A stretch of 64,000 nucleotides of DNA from Enoplosus armatus (GCF_043641665.1 NC_092186.1:13520001-13584000), one strand, 5' to 3'. Positions 10,168-21,344 are shown, numbered from the stretch's first letter. The notes: generated by a model not told the origin, from the sequence alone. Numbers and translations: made by a program.

Positions 10168-12399
10168 ACTCCTGTCTTGGGCAGAATGCAGATATCAACC
10201 AGTCATATGGAGTGTCCTAATATGTCCCGTAAACACCTGACAGCATGGCTTTGTAGAATCGCTGAGATACCCATAATCCTTTGGTTGGAGTCAGGGGGTC
10301 AACTCACCATTGTGCTGAGCACACCCAATAAGCTTCAAACAGCCTATAGCCAAGCATCAACACCCAATCCCCTCACAGTATTCTGCACAGCATGCAGGCT
10401 TGGCTGCTATATATGCAATGTAAAAGCAGTATGGGGCAAGGAGCCCCTGTGTATAAAAATACTTTCGGACGAGCTGTTGAAGAATTTGTCTCGTGTCACA
10501 CTGGGCTCGCAACGACAAAACATTTTGCAGTGTTCATGAGATCAGGCTGCCTGAACAAAGAGGGGTGAAGGTGAGGTCTTCCGCCTACAATACTAAAAGC
10601 AGCCGCTGACTTACAGTACAGTAATCAGGGGACTGCTGGCTGCAGAAAAACTGCAACGCCTCACCTAGTTCATTATAAGATGACACAACCAATTTGTACC
10701 TCTGCCTGCTGCAATCTACCAAATCTCCCCTGACAAAAGCATTTAGATTAGAGCGCTTTCAGGGAGTGCTGCGCTGACATGCGTACCCAGCCTGTAAAAG
10801 GGGAAATGAAGTGTCTTTTTAATTCTCCTCCAGGCAAACATAAAACTGTCCAGGTAAGTCATTTGTGGGTTGAATGGAGAGCCAGAAGCAAGTTGCCTCT
10901 CTGTCGCAATACCCCTCGCTCTTTCTCCTTTTTCTTCTCCACCCTTTTCTCCCCAGGAAGCTGCGCACAAACACGTGCTAACGTGCACATTTGCAGCACA
11001 CACTCAAACTCACACACATCCTTATCCTCATCTAGAAGATTATTAATCTATTTGTTACATTTTGTCCCATTATTTCTCCCACATAATCCTCTTTCACTTC
11101 CTTTGGTAGCATGCTAATGAGTTTCTGTGAACAAGGAAGCTGCACGTGCTGTTGATTGTTCTGATTGGCGCTTCTACCCTCTCGCTCATTCTCTCTTCCT
11201 CTCTCTCACGCTCTGTTTCCCTCTCCGGTTTGTCCTACCCCGAAGAATAAAGACTCCCAGATGGAACAGAAAAGTGGAAACGGAGAGAGGTGCCATTTCA
11301 TCTAATAAAACAGAGCTTTGTGATCAGTTTCCTCTCGCAAGGCTTTAAAGACAACTGGAGTGAGGTGGAAAGGGAAGTAATTGCCCCGGAAGATGAACAC
11401 CACTACAGATTTTGGCTAGAGTTACCAAATCACTTTCACAGCTACAGTACATCAGGTATTCTCTTTTCCTTCTTCCAAATGTTCACTCAGATTCACACAT
11501 CACTCCATTTCCTCTCAGCGGTCGAACTGGTGACACATAATTAGGTGTGTGTGTGTCTCACTTTCTCCTGCGCTTGGTTTTTATTAAAAGATTTTGTCCG
11601 TCTCCCTTATCGCACAGACAATGTTGACGGAGAGGGAACATCATATATAACATTTTTTTTAATCTAAGAATCTTATATGAAACCCATAGACTGTTGAATG
11701 AGGTCCCACTCCAAAATGGTGTTGAGAGCAAGGAAACAGCACAGAACGTAGTCTCAGTTTTAAATTAAACACACACGCAACAACACAGAGATAGAGGCCG
11801 CAGGCACAGTATAGGTGTAATAAAAATTATGTTACAGTAAAACATCGTGAAATTGAGAAACATGGATGTGAAAAGACTGTAAAGCTACTCTGGTCTCTTG
11901 AGGAAGACAGTGAATGAGTAAAGCCATGGCTGACAACCCATTTCTTTCCTTTAGCCTCAAGTCTAACAAGTATGACCACAGGGAGATGAGCAAAGAGGGA
12001 AATACTGTAGGTGAGACACTCTAGTACTAAATATCAACGTGAATTGGTTGCAATATAAGTCAGCAACTACATAGGGAATTTATTCATTTCAATACATCGT
12101 GTTTTAATACTAAACAAGCAACTCAGACGTTGTATCGTACCACTGAGACTCTTGTTGTAGCAAATAATCTCAGTTATTACATTCTGAAGACACTATATAG
12201 CTGTGATTTGTCTTGCTGCATCATATCTGTGGGGAGTCTTATACAGCAAGCCAGGACAGGTTTCCGTTTTTTACATGTATGTGTGTGACAGTATGCATGT
12301 GTGTGTGTGATTCAGGTCAGGGGATATGGTGGTAGTAGTAAAAGCTAGGATGGGGGCTACAAACCGAGGGGTCGCTTGATGTTTTTATGAAGCGAGTCT
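10165..12399. other. Unassigned non-coding stretch
   Basis: Unique sequence with CT-rich patches near 10915-10955 and 11175-11230. Overlapping frames on both strands (10177-10539, 10743-11117, 11127-11544) lack recognisable domains. A block at 10590-10690 looks complex and non-repetitive but has no specific motif I can name. Confidence 0.35.
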
Positions 12400-12615
12400 G
12401 TTTGGAAATTAATCGTTAGTCTCGGTTTATTGCTCAAATTACCCGAGCCGGTCCTTGTCCTGTTTGCCCTTAATTAACAAGCGTTCAATTCCCCTAATAA
12501 TTAGCACAAGCTATTAGCTATTTTACATCACTCTTCATTTGTCGACAATTAAAAGGTCTATTATTAAAAGGCATGCCACATGGTTAATTGGACAAAGTGG
12601 CTCAGCGGCAGGGAA
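12400..12615. promoter_or_regulatory. Candidate conserved non-coding island (TAATTA-rich)
   Basis: A dense series of homeodomain-core sites in unique sequence: AAATTAATCG (12407), CCTTAATTAACAAG (12469), CCTAATAATTAGC (12494), ACAATTAAAAGG (12545), CTATTATTAAAAGG (12558) and GGTTAATTGGACAAAG (12581). The last is followed by a WAACAAWG-like (SOX/TCF-type) segment. It has no coding frame, repeat or microsatellite. This is among the most enhancer-like blocks in the window by eye. Confidence 0.38.
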
Positions 12616-13499
12616 GAGAGGGAAGGGGAGAGTGCGGACTCACTGAACGTAGGGAGGATTCAGAGAGGTCTGCTGTAGTTCTCGCACAACCTTTGCAGTC
12701 TGTCTGTCTTCAGTTTGCTGCCTGACACTCTGTCCTCTAGAGAGACATCATCTCCCTCGCTACTGTCACACACTCAATGCATTCGGACCCAGGCGGCCCA
12801 GCTCAGCAGCGCGGCAGTTAGAGGATGGGAGGTGCGTGTGGTACTGGAGAGGTTTCTTTATAAGGCTGACGAGTGCAATGTCCTTCATGCTGCAGCCCAT
12901 GTGTAGAACAATATGAGCATGTCTTGCACATCTCTTCTGCTGTAACATTGTTTTGGTCTTTCTCTTTCTCGTTTGTGTCTATTTCTCATCAGAATCACTT
13001 TACAAAATAAATACAACAAATACACAAAGGTTTGTATCAGTGATGCTTTTACAAATTCTCTTCATGATAGGACATAACAGAATTGAAATTTAGAAACGAT
13101 TTTTGTTGTGCTTTCTGCATGACAAAAAAAGGTTCAGCAACACATTTAACTGGAGCCGAAGGTCTGACAACATATGGGAAGCCCAAACATTACAGGATAA
13201 CACTGAATACATGGATAAAGAAGAAATACCAGGATAACAGAAACATATAGCAGAAAATCTAGAGGAAGAAGTAAAGCCAGCAGAACCAAAACAAAACAAG
13301 ACCAAAAAACTGAGAAAATAAGTAAAAAGGTGAGAGGACAAACAGGCAGGAAGTGAGGAGAAAACACTGTAAAGACAGACAAAGGTGAGCAAGGAGAGAC
13401 ACACAGAGAAGTGGAGGTATCCTTTCTTATTCCCTCACCCTGCCTCACCTCTCCTCACCCCTCGCCCTCTGCCAGGGCATATAGTGGCAGGGGAAGCAG
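12616..13499. other. Unassigned non-coding stretch
   Basis: Unique sequence. The minus-strand frames at 13090-13448 are Leu/Phe/Ser-rich readings of a purine-rich plus strand and show no domain. Confidence 0.4.
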
Positions 13500-13612
13500 G
13501 CAGGCCAGAGCTGTGCTGATTGACAGAACAATTACTGCTAACACGCAGCCCAATGGAGAGGCAGACAGTTCCAAATAGAATTTCACTATGCTGTTGCATC
13601 ACACGCTTACAG
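13500..13612. promoter_or_regulatory. Candidate conserved non-coding island
   Basis: GC-balanced unique sequence with TGCTGATTGACAGAACAATT near 13514, a TGATTGACAG (MEIS/PBX-like) and ACAAT (SOX-like) pairing. Function inferred from motif content only. Confidence 0.28.
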
Positions 13613-13642
13613 GAAAGATTTTGGTAGAAAAGCGAAATTGCC

Positions 13643-13702
13643 CTGACTGACTGACTGACTGACTGACTGGCTGGCTGGCTGACTGGCTGACTGACTGACT
13701 GG
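13643..13702 (+). repeat. (GACT)n/(GGCT)n tetranucleotide microsatellite
   Basis: About 15 tetranucleotide units alternating between blocks of CTGA and CTGG, indicating an array that mutated and then re-expanded locally. Confidence 0.95.
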
Positions 13703-14206
13703 AGCTGAGCACAACTGCTATTTTTTGTTGCCTCCCATCATGAAAAAAGGAGGAAAAATCATTTACCCTTGATCAAGGTTGGCTGGTTCTAACTTTAGAG
13801 GCAATGTTTGGCAAACCATTTCCTCCAACTCTGACTGTTCATCTGTTAGCTCAGTTAGAGGTGTAGCTATTTTTATCCACACACCTACTGACTGACGAAG
13901 AAGTGGAAAGTTAATTAAAAGAGACACCACACATCAGAACATTTCCAATATATTATACATCACGGATCTAATAAGCTAGAAATTATGTAAAGACCTGAAG
14001 ATGTCTTTTAGATTGAGAGGACAATAATGAAATAATGAAATGAAAACAATAATGTTAGAATCACATGTAAATTGTATTTGAATTGTTTGAAACACATAAA
14101 GCAAAAATATAAATAGCAATGTTGCTGTAAAGTCACTTAATTGCATTATGGTCTTCATGTTGCACAGATAGGAAGGTTTGTTGAAATGTATTTTAAATCA
14201 GACGTG
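13703..14206. other. Unassigned AT-rich stretch
   Basis: AT-rich unique sequence with no supported feature. Confidence 0.4.
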
Positions 14207-14515
14207 TAGGAGAGCTGAAGCGATAAGTCGATAAACTGATCAACAGAAATTTAGTCTGCAAATATTTTAGCAATTAATTAACAATTTCATTCCTTTTTCA
14301 AGCAAAAGATCCCAACATTCGCTAGTTTCAGATTCATAAACATGACAATTTGCTGCTTTTCTCTATTTAATGTAACTGCAAACTGAATATCTTTGAGTTC
14401 TGGACTGTTGGTCGGTCAAAGTAAGACATCTGGAGAGCTCACCTTGGGCTCTGTGAAATTGTGATGGATATTTCAGATTAATTGATAATGAAAATAATTG
14501 TTAGTTGACGACCTA
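14207..14515 (+). mobile_element. hAT-like MITE, nearly full length
   Basis: Starts TAGG...GCTGAAGCGATAAGTCGATAA and ends GAAAATAATTGTTAGTTGACGACCTA, giving TAGG/CCTA termini. The interior carries modules characteristic of an abundant fish MITE: 'caagcaaaagatcccaacat', 'tttgctgcttttctctatt', 'actgttggtcggtcaaa' and 'caccttgggctctgtgaaat'. The ends are rich in ATTAATCGATT-type sequence. I see no clear 8 bp target-site duplication. Two further pieces of the same family lie at 23077-23378 and 23795-23905. It encodes nothing; autonomous hAT transposase would have to act in trans. Confidence 0.75.
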
Positions 14516-14639
14516 ATGTATAGTGTTGGAACATATCTTTTGCTGTCATACTGTGCCCTCTCCTACTACTCCTCACTGGACTCAGGACACTGTCTCATGC
14601 TGCCATCCTGGCCATTATCCCACCAACGCTCCAGCCTCC
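14516..14639. other. Unassigned non-coding stretch
   Basis: Unique CT-leaning sequence; a frame at 14498-14722 shows no domain. Confidence 0.4.
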
Positions 14640-14722
14640 AGCAGCTGCATTACACCACGCTCTCTGACTTTCTAATTAGCTTATCTCGTAAAATGAGGAT
14701 ACTGGGTAATTCTTTGCTCTAG
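14640..14722. promoter_or_regulatory. Candidate small conserved island
   Basis: Contains TTTCTAATTAGCTTATCTCG, pairing a TAATTAG homeodomain core with a TTATC GATA-type core. Texture-based inference only. Confidence 0.22.
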
Positions 14723-15463
14723 CAGTCTAACAACTAGCAGGCCACAGGGAGTGTGGTTGGCACCTAGAGTCACCAAGGGGGTTGTTGTCTTCAACAGACT
14801 AGTACAAGAAAATATGGTTTACTCTCTTTGCTGTGTCTCATAAAGACTCTCACTTTCTTGGCATTTTTTAATTTTAAATCAATTACAAATCACAAGAGAC
14901 AATTTAATTTCAAAGATGTAATGTTTTTGGTATTCACGCTGAGTAATGAATATGAGGTTTGTTTTTATTCAGCAGCTTCTTCAGCAGATTTAGCTACATG
15001 AGGGTGTTAATTGTGGAGTCAATAAAATAATATATTGTTATTTTGCTATTCCTTTAATGATGTTCACAATGCACAAAAAAACACGAATCTCCACATACTG
15101 TACATCACATAGTACAGGATAGTATTCATGTTTTTTCCCCTCTGCTCTGGTTTGATTAACTCTTTAAGAGTCTATGTGTTTACAGAATAAAATCCATTGT
15201 TAATCTGTCACATATTTCAAAAGCAATATAGACAGATAATTAATTTCTAGACAATTCATTTTTCATAGATAATCAGTTTATCCATCATTCATTATTTATC
15301 AAACATGTAAGCTGTAGCTGTGTTTAAATTCCAGATGATACAGTAAATCTGGGCCTCTGTCAGCTCTGATGTCTCCCGGCTGGAGGAGTCACAGAGTGAG
15401 GGATGGAGAGAAAGAGGGATGGAGGAAGGGATAGAGGATAGATCCTTCCACCTGTAGCGGTGA
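14723..15463. other. Unassigned AT-rich stretch
   Basis: AT-rich DNA with scattered ATTAAT/TTATTTT motifs and no distinct element. A minus-strand frame at 15292-15609 overlaps the next feature without recognisable content. Confidence 0.4.
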
Positions 15464-15660
15464 ACGTCCTGCAGGACTGTAATCTGCCAGTTGTCTCTCA
15501 CTGAGACGCCCGGCTTAGCCGAGGCCAGCCAAGCCCTGCAGCCTCCAGCACCAAACGATGCCGGGGCCCCAGGACATAAGGCACCTGCACTGGGAGATAA
15601 AGGCTTCAACTCCTGGGCTAATACTGACGATTCTTTTGATAAATACAGACGTGAGGTGGA
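15464..15660 (+). other. GC-richer open segment, possible exon or conserved island
   Basis: After an in-frame stop at 15461-15463, this plus-strand frame stays open into the pyrimidine tract beyond 15690. Its peptide (for example GDKGFNSWANTDDSFDKYRR near the middle) is not a low-complexity artefact, and local GC is higher than in the flanks. No ATG begins it, I recognise no family, and no clear splice acceptor decides a start. It could equally be a conserved non-coding element. Confidence 0.2.
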
Positions 15661-15689
15661 GGGTGGTGGGGAGTGGGGGGAGCAATCTT

Positions 15690-15870
15690 TTCCCGCTCAC
15701 TCTCTTTCGTTCTCTCCTCCCTGTCTACCTGTCTCAGTAATCTCTCTTTCTTGTACTTTGTGTTTTTCTTCCTCCACCTCCTCTTTCTGTCTGTTCCTCG
15801 GCAACTCTCCCTCTCCCTCCCTCTCTCTCTCTTTCTATCTATCTCTCCCTCTCTCTGTACCTTCTTTATC
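15690..15870 (+). repeat. Polypyrimidine (CTCT/CCCT) tract
   Basis: About 180 bases dominated by CTCTCT, CCTCC and TTCTTCC, generating Ser/Leu/Phe-rich frames. Confidence 0.8.
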
Positions 15871-16239
15871 CTGTCCTGTGTGAGTTTGGATCAGACAGGC
15901 GAAGCTCTCCACGCTCTGCCTTTTTATTTATTCCATATCTGTAACTGTCAAAAAGAAGATTGCTACTTTAGGAGCTGTCTGTGCTTTGTTGTGCTCATGG
16001 AAAGTCAAATAGAGGAGGTTGTGTTAAAAGCATCTTGACCACTTTGTGGGGACACAAACAATGTCAGCTGCGGTCTTGGAAGCCCCAGACAGTTGAAAAT
16101 GGCTCTACAAGTGCATGAGACATGATGCCTCTTAGATGGCACAGTGCTGAGAGGAGCGGTTAAAATAGTATTAGCCTGGGGAGGTAATTGGAGTCTGGCC
16201 TCAGCAACGTTACCTCCTGCTGTGTCTGTCACTTAAATA

Positions 16240-16460
16240 CCTATTTATGAGAGCTTATTGAAACATAAACAGGGCCAGGGTTGTATGATTAGTGTATTAA
16301 GAACAGCTTTGGGACCTAAATGACCCAATAAGGCTGCTGCTCAGATTAACACCTCAGACATTCAAGATTAGGCCAAATGAGGAGTCAAACCATTCAGTTT
16401 GTGGCATTTTTCATCATGTGGGACAATAATTACCGGGCACAAAATGTCTGCTAAATTACC
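16240..16460. promoter_or_regulatory. Candidate conserved non-coding island
   Basis: Unique, balanced sequence with no frame or repeat. It includes ATTAACACCTCAGACATTCA near 16346, GATTAGGCCAAATGAGG and GGGACAATAATTACCGGGC near 16421. Overall complexity is high for this AT-rich neighbourhood. Inference only. Confidence 0.33.
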
Positions 16461-17104
16461 AGTGCATGAAACGTTTATCACATGTAAAGAAACAGGGATA
16501 TAACTTTGCTTTGTAGGGCTGTCTACACAGTAGCTTAACTGACAGGTTAACTACAGTCACCTGAGAAATAACAGCAATTTTAAAGCAAGCACTTGCCAGC
16601 TTCACTGTAAGTAAATGGTTGGCAGGATGAGACAATACTAGTGGCTGGAGCCGTGAAAAAGCCCAACACACAACAGAGCACAACAGAGAAACTCTGATTG
16701 CAAAGTTGCAACCCCACCACATGGAGTCAAAACAGAAAGAGCGAGGCAGCCGAGCTGAGCTGCATCATGTTACACTGTGCTGTATCATCGACAGCAGTTC
16801 ATCTTTCCTGTCTACGGTGTCGTGCCCATTGTCTCTTCCCATTAGCCTGCGACCGCGGTGCTACGGTATGGTCGGTGCGGGTGCTAGGCTAGCAGACGCA
16901 GACAGCTCAGGGTGGCAGATGCCTGGCTTTTCTGCGGATGCCCTCCATCAAGTGATGACAGATGTCAGGGCTCCTCTTGGACGGCAACACTTCATCACGC
17001 TACCCTGTTCTCCCTCCTCGCCCCACTGGATACACCAGCCTGCATGGCAGACGCCGCGCCCAACCCCACTGCACCAGCCCCATTCCCTCCTGCCACACCT
17101 ATTA

Positions 17105-17107
<3 letters not shown>
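16461..17107. other. Unassigned non-coding stretch
   Basis: Includes a GC-richer block at 16840-17090 crossed by three overlapping frames in different phases, none with a recognisable domain; two end in the CA array as His-Thr repeats. No gene is supported. Confidence 0.35.
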
Positions 17108-17179
<72 letters not shown>

Positions 17180-17184
17180 CACAC
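17108..17184 (+). repeat. (CA)n microsatellite
   Basis: A perfect array to about 17172 followed by CTCACACTCACACA interruptions. Confidence 0.97.
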
Positions 17185-17306
17185 ATCTCTGCATCCATCA
17201 GTCAAGCGTTATTACATCAGACAGCCGTCATACTGGCAACCAATGGATCACATGCTAATGCGCCCAGACGCATCCACTCTGGAAATCTAAAGTATCAGTC
17301 TTTAGG

Positions 17307-17326
17307 GTGTGTGTGTGTGTGTGTGT
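17307..17326 (+). repeat. (GT)n microsatellite, inverted relative to the array at 17108
   Basis: About ten GT units lying 120 bases beyond the (CA)n array, so the two tracts are complementary on the same strand. Confidence 0.93.
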
Positions 17327-18419
17327 TAGGGAATGGGACTTTCTACTGCTGGGCAGAGAAGAAAAGTTTCTCAAAGTTGTGGAAAGACTTCAAATACTCT
17401 GTTAGCATTCTAGTGACCACCATGTGGACTATATAGCATGCGAAGTAAAGTACAGAGCATTAACCCTTTAAATAATGCTTGTAGAATTAGGGCTAATGTT
17501 ACCACACTTACCATTTTGGCCTACTGGTAGACTTGACTGCAGGGGACATGCCATCTCTATACAGGCTCTTGGTCTTGGAGAAGTTGACCACATTGAAAAT
17601 GACTCTCTGAAAGACATTGAAAAACATTGAATCCACATTAAAGTCACCCAAAATTAAAACCCAGTGGAGTTTTTTGAACAATAGAAGCATTATCAAGTAA
17701 TGTTTTTAATGAGTGGGCCTTGCTTGCATTGTACAGCACACAAGAACATGAGTAACCTGCACCGGTCTCACACTATCATGTGTCTGTAAACGATGCAAAA
17801 CGATGCATTACAAATGTTTTACGTGGAAGGCACCTTTAATATTGGTCATTGTAATTAGTGTAATAAGTTGTGGTATAACACAGAAAGCCTTATGCTGTGT
17901 ATATATAATTAAAAAGCTGTTAATTGACTCACTACTTATACTTATATCATCTCCTTCTCATGTGACTTTGGAGTGGCTGTAAAATATAAACCCCCCCGAA
18001 CTACAGAAGAAACTCGGAGAGCGGTAAAAGTTGCCACTACCACCATGGATAACACCAACAACACACAAAATCATGGCACATTAACATTACAGTGAGGAGA
18101 TAAGGCAGCTTTAATGTTCCGCAGATGATCCCATGTTGCAGTAACAAAGTTCCCGATAAAAGGCAGAAGCTCAGAGGAGTGCCAGCCTCTAATCTGGGAG
18201 GACATTACAGTTCTCCCCAGAGGGATGCTGCCTGGCCCCAAACATTAAGCTTTGCCTGGAGCTTAGAGGACAGCCACGGTGTCTGGCTTTCCACCTCCTC
18301 TGGACCAAGGACTTTCTTTCTTAGGTAAAATATTGTGGATCAGCCCCTCCTTCCTCCCACCTCCAGTACGCATGATTAGAATCAGGAGGATTGGGGAAAT
18401 GTGGAGAGAGAAATGAATA
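17327..18419. other. Unassigned non-coding stretch
   Basis: Mostly AT-rich unique sequence. Around 17950-18120 the text resembles decayed interspersed repeat, but I cannot place it in a family. Confidence 0.35.
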
Positions 18420-18548
18420 AATATATTTTTTAAAAAGTCAAATGAATGGCGATGGTAATACTGCGGTGAGGTAAATTAATCCTATTGATGGGGCATATCA
18501 AATTACCAAATAAGTCCAGGTGGTGGAAGTTAACTGGGTGCTACTGAA
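18420..18548. promoter_or_regulatory. Candidate conserved non-coding island
   Basis: Contains GGTAAATTAATCCTATTGATG and ATATCAAATTACCAAATAAG with no frame or repeat. AT-rich homeodomain-type cores in complex sequence; inference only. Confidence 0.28.
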
Positions 18549-20344
18549 ATCCTATTACAGACTCCCAACCCTCCTTTTCTTTCTCCTTTCCCTCACCCTC
18601 ATCCATTTCTCCCTTTTTCTCCTGCCTAGCATCAGAGGAATGGGGATTGCGGATTGTGGCAAGCTGATTCAGACTTAGGTAAAATGACATCTAACTGATG
18701 TTGAGACTGGCAGCAGGCTCCTGTAGCAGGGAGATAAGACCATTGCTGCTGGCATTTCAATTACACTTTACTGCCCCGCACATCTGTTGCGAGAGCTACT
18801 TTTCAGCCTTTTCCCCTCAGGCAAATACAGCCTTACTCTGACTCCACTGGCTTCCTTTGACTGCACAGCCGCCTTCCTCATTCTTTATCCACAGCAAATT
18901 CAGATTGTCTTCCTCCTTAGCTTCACTCTACCCACTGTTTGTAATCTATTTGTTCGGCCTGTTTAACTCAGAGGGAGCTGAGACTGGACAGATGACAGAG
19001 GCACAGGGAAGAAAAAGAAGCCTGAATCGCAGAATGATACACAATATAAAGGGTGGGAGACAGTCTAGCAAAGAAAAAGGTACTGTAGCCAGATAGAGAC
19101 ATACAGCAGGGACAGACACAAAGAGACAGAAGATAATTACTCAACACTGGTAAATATCGGTGGGAGACAGAAAGTTACTGAGGAAAATATACTGGGCTCT
19201 ACTGGCTAAGAGGACAGATGTAGAGAAGAGGACAGATGTAGAGGACACTGACAGGTGGGCTGGTAGGTAGGGAGGCAGGCACAAGTAGAAGTCTCAGACC
19301 CCCCCCCCCGTAGCTCTCTGATTTCATTGAAGCAAAACAGATTAAAAGAGAATCTTTTCGTCCTGTTACTAAACATTGGATCACAAAGTCACAAAGTTAA
19401 CTTACACGACAAGAGGAACTTTGAGAAGCTTCAAAGCAAGGTAGTAAAAACCCTTGACAATTTACAAACAAGCACACACCAGCATAGGAAGATCTGTATA
19501 CCACTTTCATGATACAAGAGTGTTATTCCTTTTTCCTTTTCCTGCAGGTGCTTCTCATCCTGAAAATTGACACCTATTGTTTTCTACAGCTACAGTATTG
19601 CAATTGTTCTTACATCTATTTTAACATTCTCTGCTTCTAAGCACTATGCAGTCACAGCCTAAATTCTACGCATATGCCATTTGTGTCAGCGGGATTCTTC
19701 TTTGCTCTCGCGTCTCTTCTTTATTTTCATGGCTCCAAACGAACCCAACTGTACCATGTAGGTTGGAGTGACGCGGCTGAAGTTGTGTTTACTCGAATCA
19801 AAGAGGACCAATGCAATTTTGGTATTCATTTCTGCATGAAATTGTGCTTTCGTTTCCATCTGCTAAGACCACATCTTATCACAAATGCAAGCACAAAGAT
19901 CCATTTTTTGGCTTTGGTTGACAGAAGCTTTCATGTATTTTGAGTTTTGCCTCTTTGATTTACATTTTTTTCATCTAGTCCAGATTAAATGCACTCCAAA
20001 ATACAATTTTAACTGTGTTTTTGAAATAGTAATTATAATGTAAAATGTCCAGAGCTGTTTGGAGAACGTATAAGGTCCTTCCCTTTCAGTAGATTAAATA
20101 CCTGTTGAGTAGAGCAACACGGAGCTTTCCATCTGTAGTATCTAATTTGAAGAATGTGATGCATGCAGGTGACCTACTGTGCATACAGGGAGCTCTCAGT
20201 TTACACAATCATGTGAGCTAACAGACATGTACACATCACAGAAATTGAAGCAATCTTTGTTCACATTTGACGCTAAATCAAGAAACAATGCTGTTGCTGT
20301 TCTGCATGTGTTTCTCAATTAGCACTGCATGTGCAAGCATTGTG
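18549..20344. other. Unassigned non-coding stretch
   Basis: Contains a CT-rich patch near 18570-18620, a duplicated 'gaggacagatgtaga' segment at about 19208-19243 and a poly-C run at 19302-19310. Frames at 18857-19096 and 19674-19943 show no domain. No mobile element was recognised with confidence. Confidence 0.35.
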
Positions 20345-20349
20345 AACTA

Positions 20350-20405
20350 CTGACAACAGGAGTCAAATTATTTGTGTTTGCGAGCATACTTGACCAATAA
20401 ACTTG

Positions 20406-20410
<5 letters not shown>
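20350..20410 (+). mobile_element. 3' tail of a teleost retroposon
   Basis: 'ggagtcaaatt...tttgtgtttgcgagcatacttgaccaataaacttgattct' resembles the 3' untranslated tail of fish LINE/SINE copies, which usually end in tandem GATTCT units. Here the tail leads straight into the (TC)n array, which may have grown from it. Only the 3' end is visible and the family is not determined. Confidence 0.45.

Positions 20411-20456
<46 letters not shown>
20408..20456 (+). repeat. Compound (TC)n-(AC)n microsatellite
   Basis: About 18 TC units followed directly by about six AC units. Confidence 0.97.
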
Positions 20457-20457
<1 letters not shown>

Positions 20458-20543
20458 AATTTCATAGACTTAGAATCAAACAAACTGCTGTGGGGCCACT
20501 TCTGCAGATCGTTAAAACTTACGCACAACCAGGACCGATTTAG

Positions 20544-20546
<3 letters not shown>

Positions 20547-20605
<59 letters not shown>

Positions 20606-20606
20606 C
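20547..20606 (+). repeat. (GT)n microsatellite
   Basis: About 30 units with a single TTT interruption near 20588-20590. Confidence 0.97.
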
Positions 20607-20629
20607 ATGTGTCTGCACATGTGTGCTGC

Positions 20630-20765
20630 CCTGGAAGATTTAATTAGGCTGGGAGCAGTTAGAAGAGATTAACATCCATGCTGTCTGAGCTGTCATGTCG
20701 ACGGAGCGTGTCAAAGCCCTCCGCCGTTCCCATCACTGCTGAATTACAGACTGGAAACAGGTGTC
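20630..20765. promoter_or_regulatory. Candidate conserved non-coding island between microsatellites
   Basis: Complex unique block beginning GATTTAATTAGGCTGGGAG, with GAGATTAACATCCATGCTG and a GC-rich 'gtcaaagccctccgccgttc' segment. It is sharply bounded by (GT)n and (CA)n arrays. No coding frame. Inference from texture. Confidence 0.3.
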
Positions 20766-20778
20766 TCTGCGGTGTCAC

Positions 20779-20780
<2 letters not shown>

Positions 20781-20812
<32 letters not shown>
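20781..20812 (+). repeat. (CA)n microsatellite
   Basis: A perfect array of about 16 units, complementary to the (GT)n array at 20547-20606. Confidence 0.96.
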
Positions 20813-20818
<6 letters not shown>

Positions 20819-21007
20819 ACAGATGACAATGGACGTCTTTAAATATTCCATCCAAGACTAAATAAAACTATTACATTTGTGAAAATGATAACGCCAAATT
20901 AGATGTTGTCATAAGCAGGAATGTGCATGAGGGCAGTTTGTGCACATTACAACGGTTGAAACTCCTTTCGCTGACAGAATCACACAAGATGCAAAACTCA
21001 AATGAAC

Positions 21008-21290
21008 CTTAATGGTGCAATAAGTAAGATTTTCGCTCTCTCACAGCAGCAAATAACTGTAATGTATCTGCAGGGACTTAATGAGGTAGTTGATCAAAAC
21101 CAATGACTCAAGAAATACTTCCTGGCATAGCCAAAAAAATCCACATCTACCAATAAAACTTTGCTTAAAAGTAGCTGTTTTTTCCTTTTGAAACATATTA
21201 TACTAAGCACAGGGTGCCATGGATGTGTGCTGTGAGTGTGAGCTGTGCATGTTTCAAGTGACAGTCTAAATGACATATTTCTAACCCCAA
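21008..21290 (+). mobile_element. Probable interspersed teleost repeat, unclassified
   Basis: Begins 'ttaatggtgcaataagtaag', a phrase recurrent in fish repeats, and runs through 'caaccaatgactcaagaaat'-type sequence to about 21290. No terminal inverted repeats, coding capacity or target duplication are visible, and the class is unknown. The 60-codon minus-strand frame here is a shadow. Confidence 0.35.
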
Positions 21291-21316
21291 CCTCTTTGTT
21301 AACTTTTAAACAGACT

Positions 21317-21344
21317 AGCCAGCCAGCCAGCCAGCCAGCCAGCC
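21317..21344 (+). repeat. (CAGC)n tetranucleotide microsatellite
   Basis: About seven AGCC units in tandem. Confidence 0.95.

Noticed and set aside
16706..17436. Plus-strand frames of 174 and 194 codons
   Set aside because: Two phases stay open across the same block and both contain long His-Thr runs from the (CA)n array; no recognisable domain.
17461..17475. TTAACCCTTTAAA, similar to the piggyBac-like terminus at 52965
   Set aside because: No inverse partner within about 1 kb and the match stops after 12 bases; probably chance.
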